A stretch of DNA of 64,000 nt, from the NCBI RefSeq assembly GCF_009695765.1, contig NZ_VUNI01000006.1, positions 1-64,000 of the forward strand, read 5' to 3'. Positions within the stretch are counted from its first letter, which is position 1; each line of letters starts with the position of its first letter. The translations under genes were made by a program, and so were the position numbers. Source of the DNA: Roseburia porci. GTDB lineage: Bacteria; Bacillota; Clostridia; Lachnospirales; Lachnospiraceae. The notes under the pieces are model-generated. The model had not been told where the DNA came from, made no database searches, and was given only the letters and a program-made list of their open reading frames with translations. Shown piece by piece: positions 33,737-42,461 of the stretch.

Positions 33737-35340
33737 AAAAACGAATCATAACGATTGTCCTTGTCTGCATTCTTGCAGGTGGAGCAGTGACAGGTGCTGT
33801 TTTTGGAATAAAACACTATCAGAAAAATAAACTGGTTGCAGATGTCATGAGTGTATCGTCTCTGAACTGGGGTTACTGGGGCGATTCCATGGAGAGCGAA
33901 GGAATGGTGACAAATGATGCGTCCCAGAATGTCTACCCGGAGTCAAATCAGATTATTAAAGAGGTGTATGTGGAAGAAGGACAGGAAGTGAAAGAAGGAG
34001 ATCCGTTGATGGCATATGATGTCACAAGTCTTCAGCTTTCTCTGGAAGTGAAAAAACTTGCAGTTCAATCGGCAAATGACAAACTTGCAGTAACGAATAA
34101 AGAACTGGAACGTCTGAAAAAGACAACACCGGTCAGTGAAAACACACAAAATCAGGTGACTCAGCCGGAAGAACCTGCGTTTACACTGCCACAGCTGACA
34201 CAAAACAATGATGCATATAATTATATTTCACCGGAAGCACTTCCATATAACGCATCGGATGCGGCACAGAATGGGGCGGCATTAGGCAGTGCAGCAAACC
34301 CGTACCGCTATCTGTGCGAAGAGAATGGATATGTGACTGGAAGTTTTATTAATGCGCTTGTAAACGGCGAACTGCCGCTGGATTCAGCGGATGGGGATAT
34401 CTGGGTTGTTCTGGAAATCCGTGAAGGTAATTCAAAAGACGGAGAACTGATGTCGTCCTGGACGATGAGTCCTTCCACACTTGCAGGCTGCGAGGAGAAC
34501 ACCAGATGGGATATTATGACAAAACAGCAGATCCAGAATGAAGAAACGCAGATTCAGCCGGATGTTCAGCCGGAACAGACTCAGAATAATGCCAGTGAAA
34601 CTGTCTATACCAAAGAAGAACTTGATAAGGCAATTCAGGATAAGGAGAGGGAATTAAAGAAACTGGATCTCGATAAGAGAAAAGCAGAGCTGGAACTGAA
34701 AGATCTGGAAGAGAGTGCAACAGACGGTGTTGTCCATGCAAAGATCAACGGTGTTGTGAAAAAGGTAGGAGATCCTAAGAATCTTCCAAATGATGGAAGT
34801 GCATTTCTGACAGTCAGTGGCTCGGAAGGCCTTTACGTCAAGGGGGATATCAGCGAACTGATGTTAGATAAAGTGAAAGTTGGTCAGACTGTTACGGCGA
34901 CAAGCTGGCAGTCCGGGATGACATTTACCGCACAGATCACGGAGATCGATACCTATCCGGATGACAGTAATTCCTATTATGGGGATGGCAATCCGAATGC
35001 TTCCTATTATGCATACATGGCATATATCGACGATCCAACCGGACTTACCAATGGAGAATATCTGAGTCTGACGATAGATACGTCAGACGAGGAAATGGCA
35101 TCCTCCGGTATTTATCTGGAAACAGCCTATGTAAGACAGGAAGATGGCAGATATTACGTTATGAAGGATGAGGATGGTGTTCTGAAAAAACAGTATGTGA
35201 CAACTGGAAAAATCATATCCGGTGGATCCGGAATTGAGATTACATCAGGGCTCTCTGAGGATGACTCCATTGCTTTTCCATATGGTAAGACCGCGCAGGA
35301 GGGCGTGAAAACACAGCCTTCCGATGGCATGATGTATTAG
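33733..35340 (+). CDS. Efflux adaptor (membrane fusion protein), second copy with insertion
   Basis: A 535-residue adaptor with one N-terminal membrane segment (ITIVLVCILAGGAVTGAVFG) and split lipoyl halves (IIKEVYVEEGQEVKEGDPL, and DGVVHAKINGVVKKVGDPKN). The coiled-coil region is interrupted by an insertion of about 110 residues (roughly 150-260) rich in Asn, Ala, Tyr and Pro, which accounts for the extra length over the first adaptor. The second coil is KEELDKAIQDKERELKKLD. Having two different adaptors in one MacB operon suggests a heteromeric collar. Function inferred from family and context. Confidence 0.84.
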   Translation: MKKRIITIVLVCILAGGAVTGAVFGIKHYQKNKLVADVMSVSSLNWGYWGDSMESEGMVTNDASQNVYPESNQIIKEVYVEEGQEVKEGDPLMAYDVTSLQLSLEVKKLAVQSANDKLAVTNKELERLKKTTPVSENTQNQVTQPEEPAFTLPQLTQNNDAYNYISPEALPYNASDAAQNGAALGSAANPYRYLCEENGYVTGSFINALVNGELPLDSADGDIWVVLEIREGNSKDGELMSSWTMSPSTLAGCEENTRWDIMTKQQIQNEETQIQPDVQPEQTQNNASETVYTKEELDKAIQDKERELKKLDLDKRKAELELKDLEESATDGVVHAKINGVVKKVGDPKNLPNDGSAFLTVSGSEGLYVKGDISELMLDKVKVGQTVTATSWQSGMTFTAQITEIDTYPDDSNSYYGDGNPNASYYAYMAYIDDPTGLTNGEYLSLTIDTSDEEMASSGIYLETAYVRQEDGRYYVMKDEDGVLKKQYVTTGKIISGGSGIEITSGLSEDDSIAFPYGKTAQEGVKTQPSDGMMY

Positions 35341-35357
35341 AAAAGGAGGCGCATCAG

Positions 35358-36611
35358 ATGTTAGAAAATATTCGATTATCCTTTCAGGGGATATGGTCAC
35401 ACAAAATGCGTTCCTTTTTGACAATGCTTGGCATTATCATTGGTATCGCAGCAATTATTGCAATTGTTTCCACAATTCAGGGAACAAACAAACAGATTGA
35501 ACAGAACCTGATCGGTTCTGGAAGCAACAATGTGAAAGTACAGCTCTACAATGGAGACTGGACATTTGATTTTTCGTATGAGTCCGTACCAGATGGAATT
35601 CCGACTGTCACGCAGGATACATTGGATCAGATCAAAGCATTGCCGGAAGTTGAAGATGCTTCTCTTTATCTGAGCAGACAGGATTATGACGGCGTCTATT
35701 ATCTGAACAATTCGATTTCCGGCGGATATGTAAACGGAATTGATGAGAATTATTTTGATACATGTGGATATGTGATGAAATCGGGAAGAGGATTTACCGA
35801 GGACGATTACAACAATTCCAGAAAGGTTGCAATTCTGGATGAGAATTCCGCACAGTCTCTGTTCCAGGGAACAGATCCTATGGGCAAGACGATCGAAGTA
35901 AAAGGAGAGCCGTTTGTTGTCATTGGAATTGTGACACAACTGGAAAAATTCGAACCGGTAATTAATTCACTGGATGATTACTATACTTATGCACAGGATA
36001 CCAGCGGATGTGTTTATGTGCCGGATCGCGTATGGCCGGTTATCTATCAGTATGATGAACCGCAGCAGGTGGTATTAAAGGCGAAGAGTACAGAGGATAT
36101 GACAAATGCAGGAAAGAAGACAGCCGATCTGTTAAACGGCAATCTGAATGTATCGGAAGATAATGTAAAGTACAAATCACAGGATCTTTTAGAGCAGGCA
36201 AAACAGATTCAGCAGCTGAGCCAGTCAACCAATACGATGCTGATCTGGATCGCAGGAATTTCACTTCTTGTCGGAGGTATCGGTGTTATGAATATTATGC
36301 TGGTATCAGTAACAGAGCGTACCCGTGAAATCGGATTAAAGAAAGCAATCGGAGCAAGGAAGGGGATGATTCTTGGACAGTTTCTGACAGAGGCAGTGGT
36401 ACTTACCAGTCTTGGAGGCCTGATCGGAGTAATCGTCGGAATTGTTCTTGCTGAGATTATTTCAAAACTGAATGCAACGCCGGTATCGATCAGTGTTCCG
36501 GCAGCGATTCTTGCGGTTGCATTTTCTATGCTGATTGGAATCATCTTTGGACTTCTGCCATCTTATAAGGCAGCAAATCTGGATCCAATTGAGGCACTTA
36601 GAAGAGAGTAA
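35358..36611 (+). CDS. MacB-type ABC transporter permease (FtsX family)
   Basis: A 417-residue permease with four membrane segments. The first (RSFLTMLGIIIGIAAIIAIV) is followed by a large extracytoplasmic MacB periplasmic-core-like domain (about residues 45-280), then three C-terminal segments containing the FtsX signature GIGVMNIMLVSVTERTREIG. It ends ANLDPIEALRRE, the conserved MacB tail. AAGGAGG precedes the ATG. With the ATPase and two adaptors it forms a tripartite-like exporter; peptide or antibiotic export is typical of the family, but the substrate here is not known. Confidence 0.92.
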   Translation: MLENIRLSFQGIWSHKMRSFLTMLGIIIGIAAIIAIVSTIQGTNKQIEQNLIGSGSNNVKVQLYNGDWTFDFSYESVPDGIPTVTQDTLDQIKALPEVEDASLYLSRQDYDGVYYLNNSISGGYVNGIDENYFDTCGYVMKSGRGFTEDDYNNSRKVAILDENSAQSLFQGTDPMGKTIEVKGEPFVVIGIVTQLEKFEPVINSLDDYYTYAQDTSGCVYVPDRVWPVIYQYDEPQQVVLKAKSTEDMTNAGKKTADLLNGNLNVSEDNVKYKSQDLLEQAKQIQQLSQSTNTMLIWIAGISLLVGGIGVMNIMLVSVTERTREIGLKKAIGARKGMILGQFLTEAVVLTSLGGLIGVIVGIVLAEIISKLNATPVSISVPAAILAVAFSMLIGIIFGLLPSYKAANLDPIEALRRE

Positions 36612-36628
36612 AAATACGAAAATATAAG

Positions 36629-36655
36629 AAACCGTCTCACATGAAACGGATTTTT
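36629..36655 (+). terminator. Weak terminator after the efflux operon
   Basis: ACCGTCTC can pair with GAAACGGAT with one mismatch and one bulge, loop ACAT, followed by TTTTT. It is the only terminator candidate between the efflux operon and the hydrogenase gene. Confidence 0.45.
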
Positions 36656-36762
36656 GAAATGCATCTGGATTGTATGATGAAAAGTACAATACCAGGTGCA
36701 TTTTCGTGCAAACAAATGTAGAAAAATTCTCATTTATAAGGTAGAATGAAAGCACAGAATAA

Positions 36763-36778
36763 TGTTAAAGATTTAACA
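36763..36778 (+). promoter_or_regulatory. Rex-type operator upstream of [FeFe] hydrogenase
   Basis: TGTTAA-AGAT-TTAACA is a perfect 6-4-6 palindrome and matches the Rex consensus (TTGTTAA-N4-TTAACAA) at all core positions, with one outer base different. It lies 50 bp upstream of the hydrogenase ATG, downstream of a possible TAGAAT -10 at 36742-36747. Rex represses fermentation genes when NADH is low, so the hydrogenase should be induced at high NADH/NAD+. Confidence 0.8.
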
Positions 36779-36827
36779 AATGAAATAAAACTGATTTACA
36801 AATGTTTATTTAGAAAAAGGAGAATCT

Positions 36828-38282
36828 ATGTACGCGGACGAAAACGTAATCAAAATCAAACACGACGTGTTATATGAAGTTGCAAAACTCGCTTTTGCAG
36901 GAGAGCTTGATGAGAAAAAGGACCAGATTGCTTTTGAACTGGTTCCTGGACCAAAACCACAGTTCCGTTGCTGTATTTACAAAGAAAGAGAGATCATCAG
37001 ACAGCGTATCCGCCTGGCTGAGGGAAAAGCTCCGGGACCAATCGATGATGGCAACGTGATCCAGGTTATCAGCTCTGCATGTGCAGACTGCCCGATTTCA
37101 AGTTTTGTTGTAACAGAAAACTGCCAGAACTGTATGGGAAAAGCTTGTATCAACGCCTGCAAATTTGGAGCAATTGAACCAGGACGTGACCGTTCACACA
37201 TTGATTCGACGAAATGTAAAGAATGTGGACGTTGTGCACAGGCATGTCCGTATAATGCCATCGCACATCTGAAAAGACCATGTAAGTCCAGCTGCCCGGT
37301 CAATGCAATTACTTACGACGAGAATGGAATTACAGTAATTGATGAGTCAAAATGCATCCGTTGCGGAAAATGTATCCACAGCTGCCCATTTGGCGCAATT
37401 GCATCCAAGACTTATATTGTTGATGTAATCAATGCATTAAAAGACGAGGGAAAGAACGTATACGCAATGGCTGCACCGGCAACAGAAGGTCAGTTTGGAG
37501 AGCAGATCACAATGAACAGCTGGAAAAAGGCAATGAAAGATCTCGGCTTTAAGGGCTTTATCGAGGTTGGACTTGGCGGAGATATGACCGCTGCCTATGA
37601 GGCTGAGGAATGGGCAGAAGCTTATAAGGAAGGCAAGAAGAAAGTAACTTCCTGCTGTCCTGCATTTGTAAATATGGTACGTAAACATTATCCGGAGCTT
37701 GCAGACTGCGTATCTACAACGATTTCTCCGATGTGTGCAGTATCCCGTATGATTAAAGCAAAAGATCCGGATGCAGTCACTGTTTTCATCGGACCTTGCC
37801 TTGCAAAGAAATCCGAAGTAAAGGATCAGGCAATCGAAGGCAATGCAGATTATGTACTGACTTACAGTGAGATTCATGCGATCATGAAGGCAAAGAATAT
37901 CACTCTGATGCCGGATGAAGAATATACATATCAGGAATCATCCATCTACGGTAAACGTTTTGCAGCTTCCGGTGGAGTAACAGCCGCAGTGCTTCAGAGC
38001 TTAAAAGAATCTGAGGATGAGATCGATGCAAAGGTATGTAAGGCAAATGGTGCAGCAGAATGTAAGAAAGCGCTGCTTCTTATGAAAGCTGGAAGACTTC
38101 CGGAAGACTTTATTGAAGGAATGGTTTGTGACGGTGGATGTGTTGGCGGACCAAGCTCTCATCAGGATCAGCTTCTTGCAAAGAAACCAAGAGAAGCACT
38201 TCTGTCACAGGCAGATGACCGTGGTATCCATCAGAACCTTGAGAATTATGATATGGATTCATTCTCAATGCACAGAGAGTAA
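36828..38282 (+). CDS. [FeFe] hydrogenase, group-B-like, with extra Fe-S clusters
   Basis: A 484-residue iron-only hydrogenase. The N-terminal half has cysteine sets CADCPISSFVVTENCQNCMG, CKECGRCAQACP and CIRCGKCIHSCP for several [4Fe-4S] clusters. The H-cluster domain has L1 TSCCPAF (Cys276/Cys277), L2 GPCLAKK (Cys324) and L3 EGMVCDGGCVGG (Cys434, Cys438), so all the cluster cysteines are present. L1 with Phe instead of the Trp of group A, and L3 with CDGGC instead of ACxGGC, fit group B as I remember it. HydE/F/G maturases are not in the window. It is preceded by a Rex site and followed by its own terminator. Confidence 0.87.
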   Translation: MYADENVIKIKHDVLYEVAKLAFAGELDEKKDQIAFELVPGPKPQFRCCIYKEREIIRQRIRLAEGKAPGPIDDGNVIQVISSACADCPISSFVVTENCQNCMGKACINACKFGAIEPGRDRSHIDSTKCKECGRCAQACPYNAIAHLKRPCKSSCPVNAITYDENGITVIDESKCIRCGKCIHSCPFGAIASKTYIVDVINALKDEGKNVYAMAAPATEGQFGEQITMNSWKKAMKDLGFKGFIEVGLGGDMTAAYEAEEWAEAYKEGKKKVTSCCPAFVNMVRKHYPELADCVSTTISPMCAVSRMIKAKDPDAVTVFIGPCLAKKSEVKDQAIEGNADYVLTYSEIHAIMKAKNITLMPDEEYTYQESSIYGKRFAASGGVTAAVLQSLKESEDEIDAKVCKANGAAECKKALLLMKAGRLPEDFIEGMVCDGGCVGGPSSHQDQLLAKKPREALLSQADDRGIHQNLENYDMDSFSMHRE

Positions 38283-38319
38283 TCCGTTTTGCAATAATCA
38301 AATAAGAAACTATAACAGA

Positions 38320-38353
38320 GTGGCTGTTCTCCTTGCGAGAGCAGTCATTTTTG
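38320..38353 (+). terminator. Terminator of the hydrogenase gene
   Basis: A 12-bp stem with three G-T pairs (GTGGCTGTTCTC with GAGAGCAGTCAT, loop CTTGC) runs into a T5 tract. It separates the hydrogenase from the hypB unit. Confidence 0.75.
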
Positions 38354-38398
38354 TTGTATTGCACCGGGGTATACTCTGGACATACCAGAGAAAATACT

Positions 38399-38416
38399 TT
38401 GTGGAAAATTTAACAA
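38399..38416 (+). promoter_or_regulatory. Rex-like site upstream of the hypB operon
   Basis: TTGTGGA-AAAT-TTAACAA has a perfect right half and two mismatches in the left half of the Rex consensus. It lies 15 bp upstream of a TTGACA -35 box. A hairpin CTCTGG/CCAGAG lies just upstream at about 38375-38391. Confidence 0.5.
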
Positions 38417-38431
38417 AATATGGCAAAACCG

Positions 38432-38460
38432 TTGACAGTAGTGGACTGAGGATGTATCTT
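38432..38460 (+). promoter_or_regulatory. Predicted promoter of the hypB-oxidoreductase-hypA operon
   Basis: TTGACA and TATCTT are separated by exactly 17 bp. The 5' UTR of about 95 nt holds a 13-bp palindrome (CTGGTT-G-AACCAG at 38492-38504) enclosed by GCCTT/AAGGC, so it is probably structured; no known riboswitch was recognised. Confidence 0.65.
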
Positions 38461-38559
38461 ATAAGAGAAGGGATGCCTTGGACGACAGATGCTGGTTGAA
38501 CCAGATGGCAAAAAGGCAGCCAGGAAACGCAATGATAAAATATCTCAAAAGGAGAACAT

Positions 38560-39234
38560 ATGAAAGACTTTAAGGTAATTGAAGTAAAGAGAAGTATTTT
38601 TGAAGATAACAATGCAGATGCGGATAATCTGAGAGCAGAATTAAAGTCAGAGGGGACTTTTCTTCTGAATCTGATGTCATCGCCGGGCGCCGGCAAGACA
38701 ACAACTCTGAAACGGACGATTTCCATGTTGAAAGATGAAATGAAGATCGGTGTTATGGAGGCAGATATCGACTCGGATGTAGACGCGGAAGCAATCGCAG
38801 CAACCGGTGTCCGTGCAATTCAGATCCATACCGGCGGAATGTGTCATCTGGATGCTGATATGACAAGACAGGGAATCCGTGAATTCGGAACAAAAGATCT
38901 GGATTTTGTTGTTCTTGAGAATGTTGGTAATCTGGTGTGCCCGGCGGAGTTTGATACAGGAAGTACCAAGAACGCAATGATTTTGTCAGTGCCGGAAGGG
39001 GATGACAAACCATTAAAGTATCCACTTATGTTTTCCATCTGTGATGTCGTGCTGATCAACAAATGCGATACACTTGGTGTATTTGATGATTTCAGCAAAG
39101 AAGCAGTGAAAGAACGTATTTTAAAATTGAATCCGTATGCAAAGATCTTCTTTGTGTCTGCCAAGACCGGTGAGGGATTTGAGGACTGGGCAGACTGGAT
39201 TCGTACAGAGGTACAGAGCTACCAGCAGGACTAG
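38560..39234 (+). CDS. hypB: HypB-like nickel-insertion GTPase
   Basis: A 224-residue SIMIBI GTPase. The P-loop is MSSPGAGKTTTL, followed by GVMEADIDSDVDAE, the metal-site motif GGMCHLDADM, GNLVCPAEFDTG, LINKCD and SAKTGEGFEDW. HypB delivers nickel to [NiFe] hydrogenase or other nickel enzymes together with HypA. It lacks the His-rich nickel-storage N-terminus of some HypB proteins. It is placed between an iron-only hydrogenase and an Fe-S flavoprotein, with hypA at the end of the operon, and no [NiFe] structural gene is in view. Its client is therefore unknown. Confidence 0.92.
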   Translation: MKDFKVIEVKRSIFEDNNADADNLRAELKSEGTFLLNLMSSPGAGKTTTLKRTISMLKDEMKIGVMEADIDSDVDAEAIAATGVRAIQIHTGGMCHLDADMTRQGIREFGTKDLDFVVLENVGNLVCPAEFDTGSTKNAMILSVPEGDDKPLKYPLMFSICDVVLINKCDTLGVFDDFSKEAVKERILKLNPYAKIFFVSAKTGEGFEDWADWIRTEVQSYQQD

Positions 39235-39262
39235 GGAAGTCAGATAAGAGGAGGAGTATAAC

Positions 39263-42025
39263 ATGGCAGATCCAATTGGAAATTTTGTTCCGGAATATAT
39301 TGAGAATCAGACGGAACGTGAAGTAATCATGAAACTGGCAAAAATGGTCACAGACCGTGTGCCGCAGAAGCTTGGAATGAAGAAACTTACAAAGTATGAC
39401 CCGGAATACTGGGGACTTGCAGCACTCTGCACAGATGAGATGGCAGAGATGGCGTTAAAACTCGGCGGTGTCAGAAAACCAAAGACTCTGGATCAGATGG
39501 TGAAGATTACAGGAAAAGATCCAAAGTATGTAGAAGAGATTTTAGAACAGCTGGCTTATGCCGGAGTTGTAGAATATAACTGGGAAAACCCGGAGCATGT
39601 AAAACAGTATGTGCTTCCGATGTTTGTTCCGGGAAGTGCAGAGTTCAGTAATATGAACGCGAAGATTTTTGAAGAGCATCCGGAGATGGGACGTTTCTTC
39701 GAGCGTATGAGCCGTCTTCCGCTTGAGAAGATCACACCGATGGTTCCGGAAGGTGGAGCTGGTATCGGTATGCATGTTATTCCGGTAGAGAAGGCAATCG
39801 AGATGGAGAATCAGTCGATTTCGATCGAGCATATTTCACACTGGCTGGACAAATACGATGGAAAATATGCAGCGAGCCCATGTTCCTGCAGACGTTCCCG
39901 TACTGCATACGAAGAGGGCTGTGCTGATGATCCGGAGAGCTGGTGTATTGCAGTCGGTGATATGGCTGATTATGTTGTTGAGACAAATAAAGGTGGACGT
40001 TATATCACAAGAGAAGAGGCTCTTGAGATCTTCAAGCAGGCTGAGGACAATGGTTTTGTTCATCAGATTACCAATATTGATGGAGAAGATAAGATTTTTG
40101 CAATCTGTAACTGTAACGTAAATGTATGTTATGCACTTCGTACTTCCCAGCTTTTCAATACACCGAACCTTTCGAGATCTGCATATGTTGCAAAGGTCAA
40201 CCCACAGGATTGTGTGGCATGTGGACGCTGTGTGGAATTCTGCCCGGCAGGAGCAGTGAAGCTTGGACAGAAATTATGCAAAAAAGACGGAAGTGAGGTA
40301 ACTTATCCGAAACATGTTCTTCCATCCGAGAAGAAATGGGGACCGGAAATGTGGGATGAGGATTACCGCGACAAGAACCGCATCAACTGTTATGATACCG
40401 GTACAGCTCCATGTAAGACGGCATGCCCTGCACATATTGCAGTTCAGGGATATCTGAAAATGGCTGCACAGGGAAGATATACAGATGCACTTGCGCTGAT
40501 AAAGAAGAATAATCCATTGCCGGCAGTATGCGGACATATCTGCAACCGCCGCTGCGAGGATGCATGTACCCGTGGTACGATCGATGAAGCAATCGCAATC
40601 GATGAAGTTAAGAAATTTATCGCAGCACAGGATCTGAATGCCGAGACTCGCTACATTCCAAAGAAAGTGGTTCCTGCAGTGAAAGGATACTTTGACGAGA
40701 AGATTGCCATAATCGGTGGTGGTCCGGCCGGCCTTTCCTGCGCATTCTATCTTGCTGAAAAAGGATATAAACCGACGATCTTCGAGAAGAATGAACGTGC
40801 CGGTGGTATGCTTGTATACGGAATTCCTTCTTTCAAACTGGAGAAAGATGTCGTTCAGGCTGAGATCGATGTAATCAGGGAAATGGGTGTAGATATCAAA
40901 ACCGGAGTAGAAGTCGGAAAAGATATCACATTAGATGAACTTCGCGCTCAGGGATATAAAGCATTTTACATTGCAATCGGATGCCAGGGCGGAAGAAAAG
41001 CTGGTGTTCCGGGAGAAGATGCCCAGGGTGTAGCTACCGCTGTAGAACTTCTTCGTGAAGCAGGAGCAAATGAATCTTATCCGATCGAGGGAGATGTTGT
41101 TGTAATCGGTGGAGGTAACGTTGCAATTGATGTGGCACGTACAAGCAGCCGCTGCGGAGCACCGAACGTAAATATGTTCTGTCTGGAATCCAGAGACACA
41201 ATGCCTGCATCCAATGAAGAGATCGAAGAGGCAGAAGAAGAAGGCGTAGTAATGAACTGCGGATGGGGACCAAAAGAGATCTTATCCGAGAATGGAAAAG
41301 TTACTGGAATCGTGCTGAAGAAATGTCTTTCTGTAAAAGATGCAGATGGAAGATTCAATCCGAAATACGATGAAAACGATACAATTACAGTTCCATGTAA
41401 GCATGTATTTTTGTCTGTTGGACAGAGCATTGAATGGGGCAGCCTGTTAGAAGGAAGCAAGGTAGAAATTGGACGTGGTAACGGCGCTGTTGCAGATGCG
41501 CTTACATATCAGACTGCAGAGCCGGATATTTTTGTCGGTGGTGATGTTTATACCGGACCGAGATTTGCAATCGATGCGATCGCAGCCGGCAAACAGGGAG
41601 CAATCTCCATCCATCGTTTTGTACAGCCACATTCAAGTCTTACGATCGGACGTAACAGAAATGATTTTATCGAGCTGGATAAGAATGATATCAAAGTGGA
41701 AAATTATGATAACTCCAGCCGTCAGATTCCAGGCACGAATCAATCCATCGATGCCAAAAAGTCTTTCCGCGACGCCAAACTTACATTTACAGAGGAACAG
41801 GTGAAAGCAGAGACTGCAAGATGTCTTGGCTGTGGCGCATCCGTAGTTGATCCGAATAAATGTATCGGTTGCGGTATTTGTACAACAAAATGTGAATTTG
41901 ATGCAATTAAATTAAACAGAGAACTTCCGGGATGTTCTAAGATGGTGCCAAGTGAAGACAAACTGAAATATATTCTTCCAAATGCACTGAAACAGTCCAT
42001 TAAGATCAAGTTCTCCGGTAAATAG
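39263..42025 (+). CDS. Large FAD/Fe-S pyridine nucleotide oxidoreductase (GltD/NfnB-like core)
   Basis: A 920-residue redox protein. Residues 1-300 form a domain with a cysteine cluster (SPCSCRRSRTAYEEGC, and CNCNVNVCYALR) that I do not recognise. Residues 317-327 (CVACGRCVEFC) bind an Fe-S cluster. A dicluster domain follows (APCKTACPAHI, and CGHICNRRCEDAC). The FAD loop is IIGGGPAGLSCAF (Gly485) and the NAD(P) loop VVVIGGGNVAIDVA (Gly616). A C-terminal 2[4Fe-4S] segment has CLGCGAS from Cys854 and CIGCGICTTKC. The core is that of GltD/NfnB proteins, which move electrons between NAD(P)H and ferredoxin. Likely an NAD(P)H-ferredoxin-type oxidoreductase; partner unproven. Confidence 0.82.
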   Translation: MADPIGNFVPEYIENQTEREVIMKLAKMVTDRVPQKLGMKKLTKYDPEYWGLAALCTDEMAEMALKLGGVRKPKTLDQMVKITGKDPKYVEEILEQLAYAGVVEYNWENPEHVKQYVLPMFVPGSAEFSNMNAKIFEEHPEMGRFFERMSRLPLEKITPMVPEGGAGIGMHVIPVEKAIEMENQSISIEHISHWLDKYDGKYAASPCSCRRSRTAYEEGCADDPESWCIAVGDMADYVVETNKGGRYITREEALEIFKQAEDNGFVHQITNIDGEDKIFAICNCNVNVCYALRTSQLFNTPNLSRSAYVAKVNPQDCVACGRCVEFCPAGAVKLGQKLCKKDGSEVTYPKHVLPSEKKWGPEMWDEDYRDKNRINCYDTGTAPCKTACPAHIAVQGYLKMAAQGRYTDALALIKKNNPLPAVCGHICNRRCEDACTRGTIDEAIAIDEVKKFIAAQDLNAETRYIPKKVVPAVKGYFDEKIAIIGGGPAGLSCAFYLAEKGYKPTIFEKNERAGGMLVYGIPSFKLEKDVVQAEIDVIREMGVDIKTGVEVGKDITLDELRAQGYKAFYIAIGCQGGRKAGVPGEDAQGVATAVELLREAGANESYPIEGDVVVIGGGNVAIDVARTSSRCGAPNVNMFCLESRDTMPASNEEIEEAEEEGVVMNCGWGPKEILSENGKVTGIVLKKCLSVKDADGRFNPKYDENDTITVPCKHVFLSVGQSIEWGSLLEGSKVEIGRGNGAVADALTYQTAEPDIFVGGDVYTGPRFAIDAIAAGKQGAISIHRFVQPHSSLTIGRNRNDFIELDKNDIKVENYDNSSRQIPGTNQSIDAKKSFRDAKLTFTEEQVKAETARCLGCGASVVDPNKCIGCGICTTKCEFDAIKLNRELPGCSKMVPSEDKLKYILPNALKQSIKIKFSGK

Positions 42026-42042
42026 ATCATAGAGGAGAGAAT

Positions 42043-42387
42043 ATGCACGAACTTGGAATCATCGTTCATGTAATACGTACGGTGGAAGAGGTCGGTGAGG
42101 AAAATCATCTGACAGAAGTCAGATCGGTAACCTGCGAGATCGGTGAGGTAAGCGGCGTTGTGCCGGAATACCTTACCGACTGCTGGCAGTATGCACGCCG
42201 TAAATCAGAGCTTCTGAAAGATTCAGAACTTAAGATCGAGATCCTTCCGGGCGTGACCGTCTGCGAGGATTGCGGGAAAACGTATTCCACTGTAAAATAT
42301 GCAAAACAATGTCCATACTGCGAGAGTTATGCAACACATCTTGTCCAGGGAAATGGATTTAGCATCAAGGAGATAGAAGGAGCCTGA
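42043..42387 (+). CDS. hypA: HypA-like nickel metallochaperone
   Basis: A 114-residue protein beginning MHELGI with the nickel-binding N-terminal His2. The zinc site has two CxxC pairs (CEDC and CPYC) in the C-terminal half, as in HypA/HybF. It partners HypB in nickel delivery. It is the third gene of the hypB unit, 17 bp after the oxidoreductase gene. Its last codons form the left arm of a terminator. Confidence 0.92.
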   Translation: MHELGIIVHVIRTVEEVGEENHLTEVRSVTCEIGEVSGVVPEYLTDCWQYARRKSELLKDSELKIEILPGVTVCEDCGKTYSTVKYAKQCPYCESYATHLVQGNGFSIKEIEGA

Positions 42388-42405
42388 AAACAGGGCTCCT
42401 TTTTG
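42378..42405 (+). terminator. Terminator of the hypB-hypA operon
   Basis: AGGAGCCTG pairs with CAGGGCTCCT (one bulged base, loop AAAA), followed by T5. It overlaps the hypA stop codon. Confidence 0.82.
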
Positions 42406-42419
42406 TGTGAAATTTACCA

Positions 42420-42448
42420 TTGCAGAACAAATGTTCGTATTGTATAAT
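42420..42448 (+). promoter_or_regulatory. Promoter with overlapping LexA (SOS) box
   Basis: TTGCAG and TATAAT are spaced by 17 bp. Between them lies AGAACAAATGTTCG (42424-42437), which contains the Firmicutes LexA/DinR core GAAC-N4-GTTC with one outer mismatch to CGAAC-N4-GTTCG. LexA bound here would block RNA polymerase, so the downstream repair pair should be induced by DNA damage. Confidence 0.82.
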
Positions 42449-42461
42449 AAGGGAAGAACAT

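Noticed and set aside
38461-38559. Nickel/cobalt (NiCo) riboswitch upstream of hypB
   Set aside because: The leader contains AGGCAGC and short stems, but the four-way junction and paired conserved loops of the NiCo class could not be laid out.
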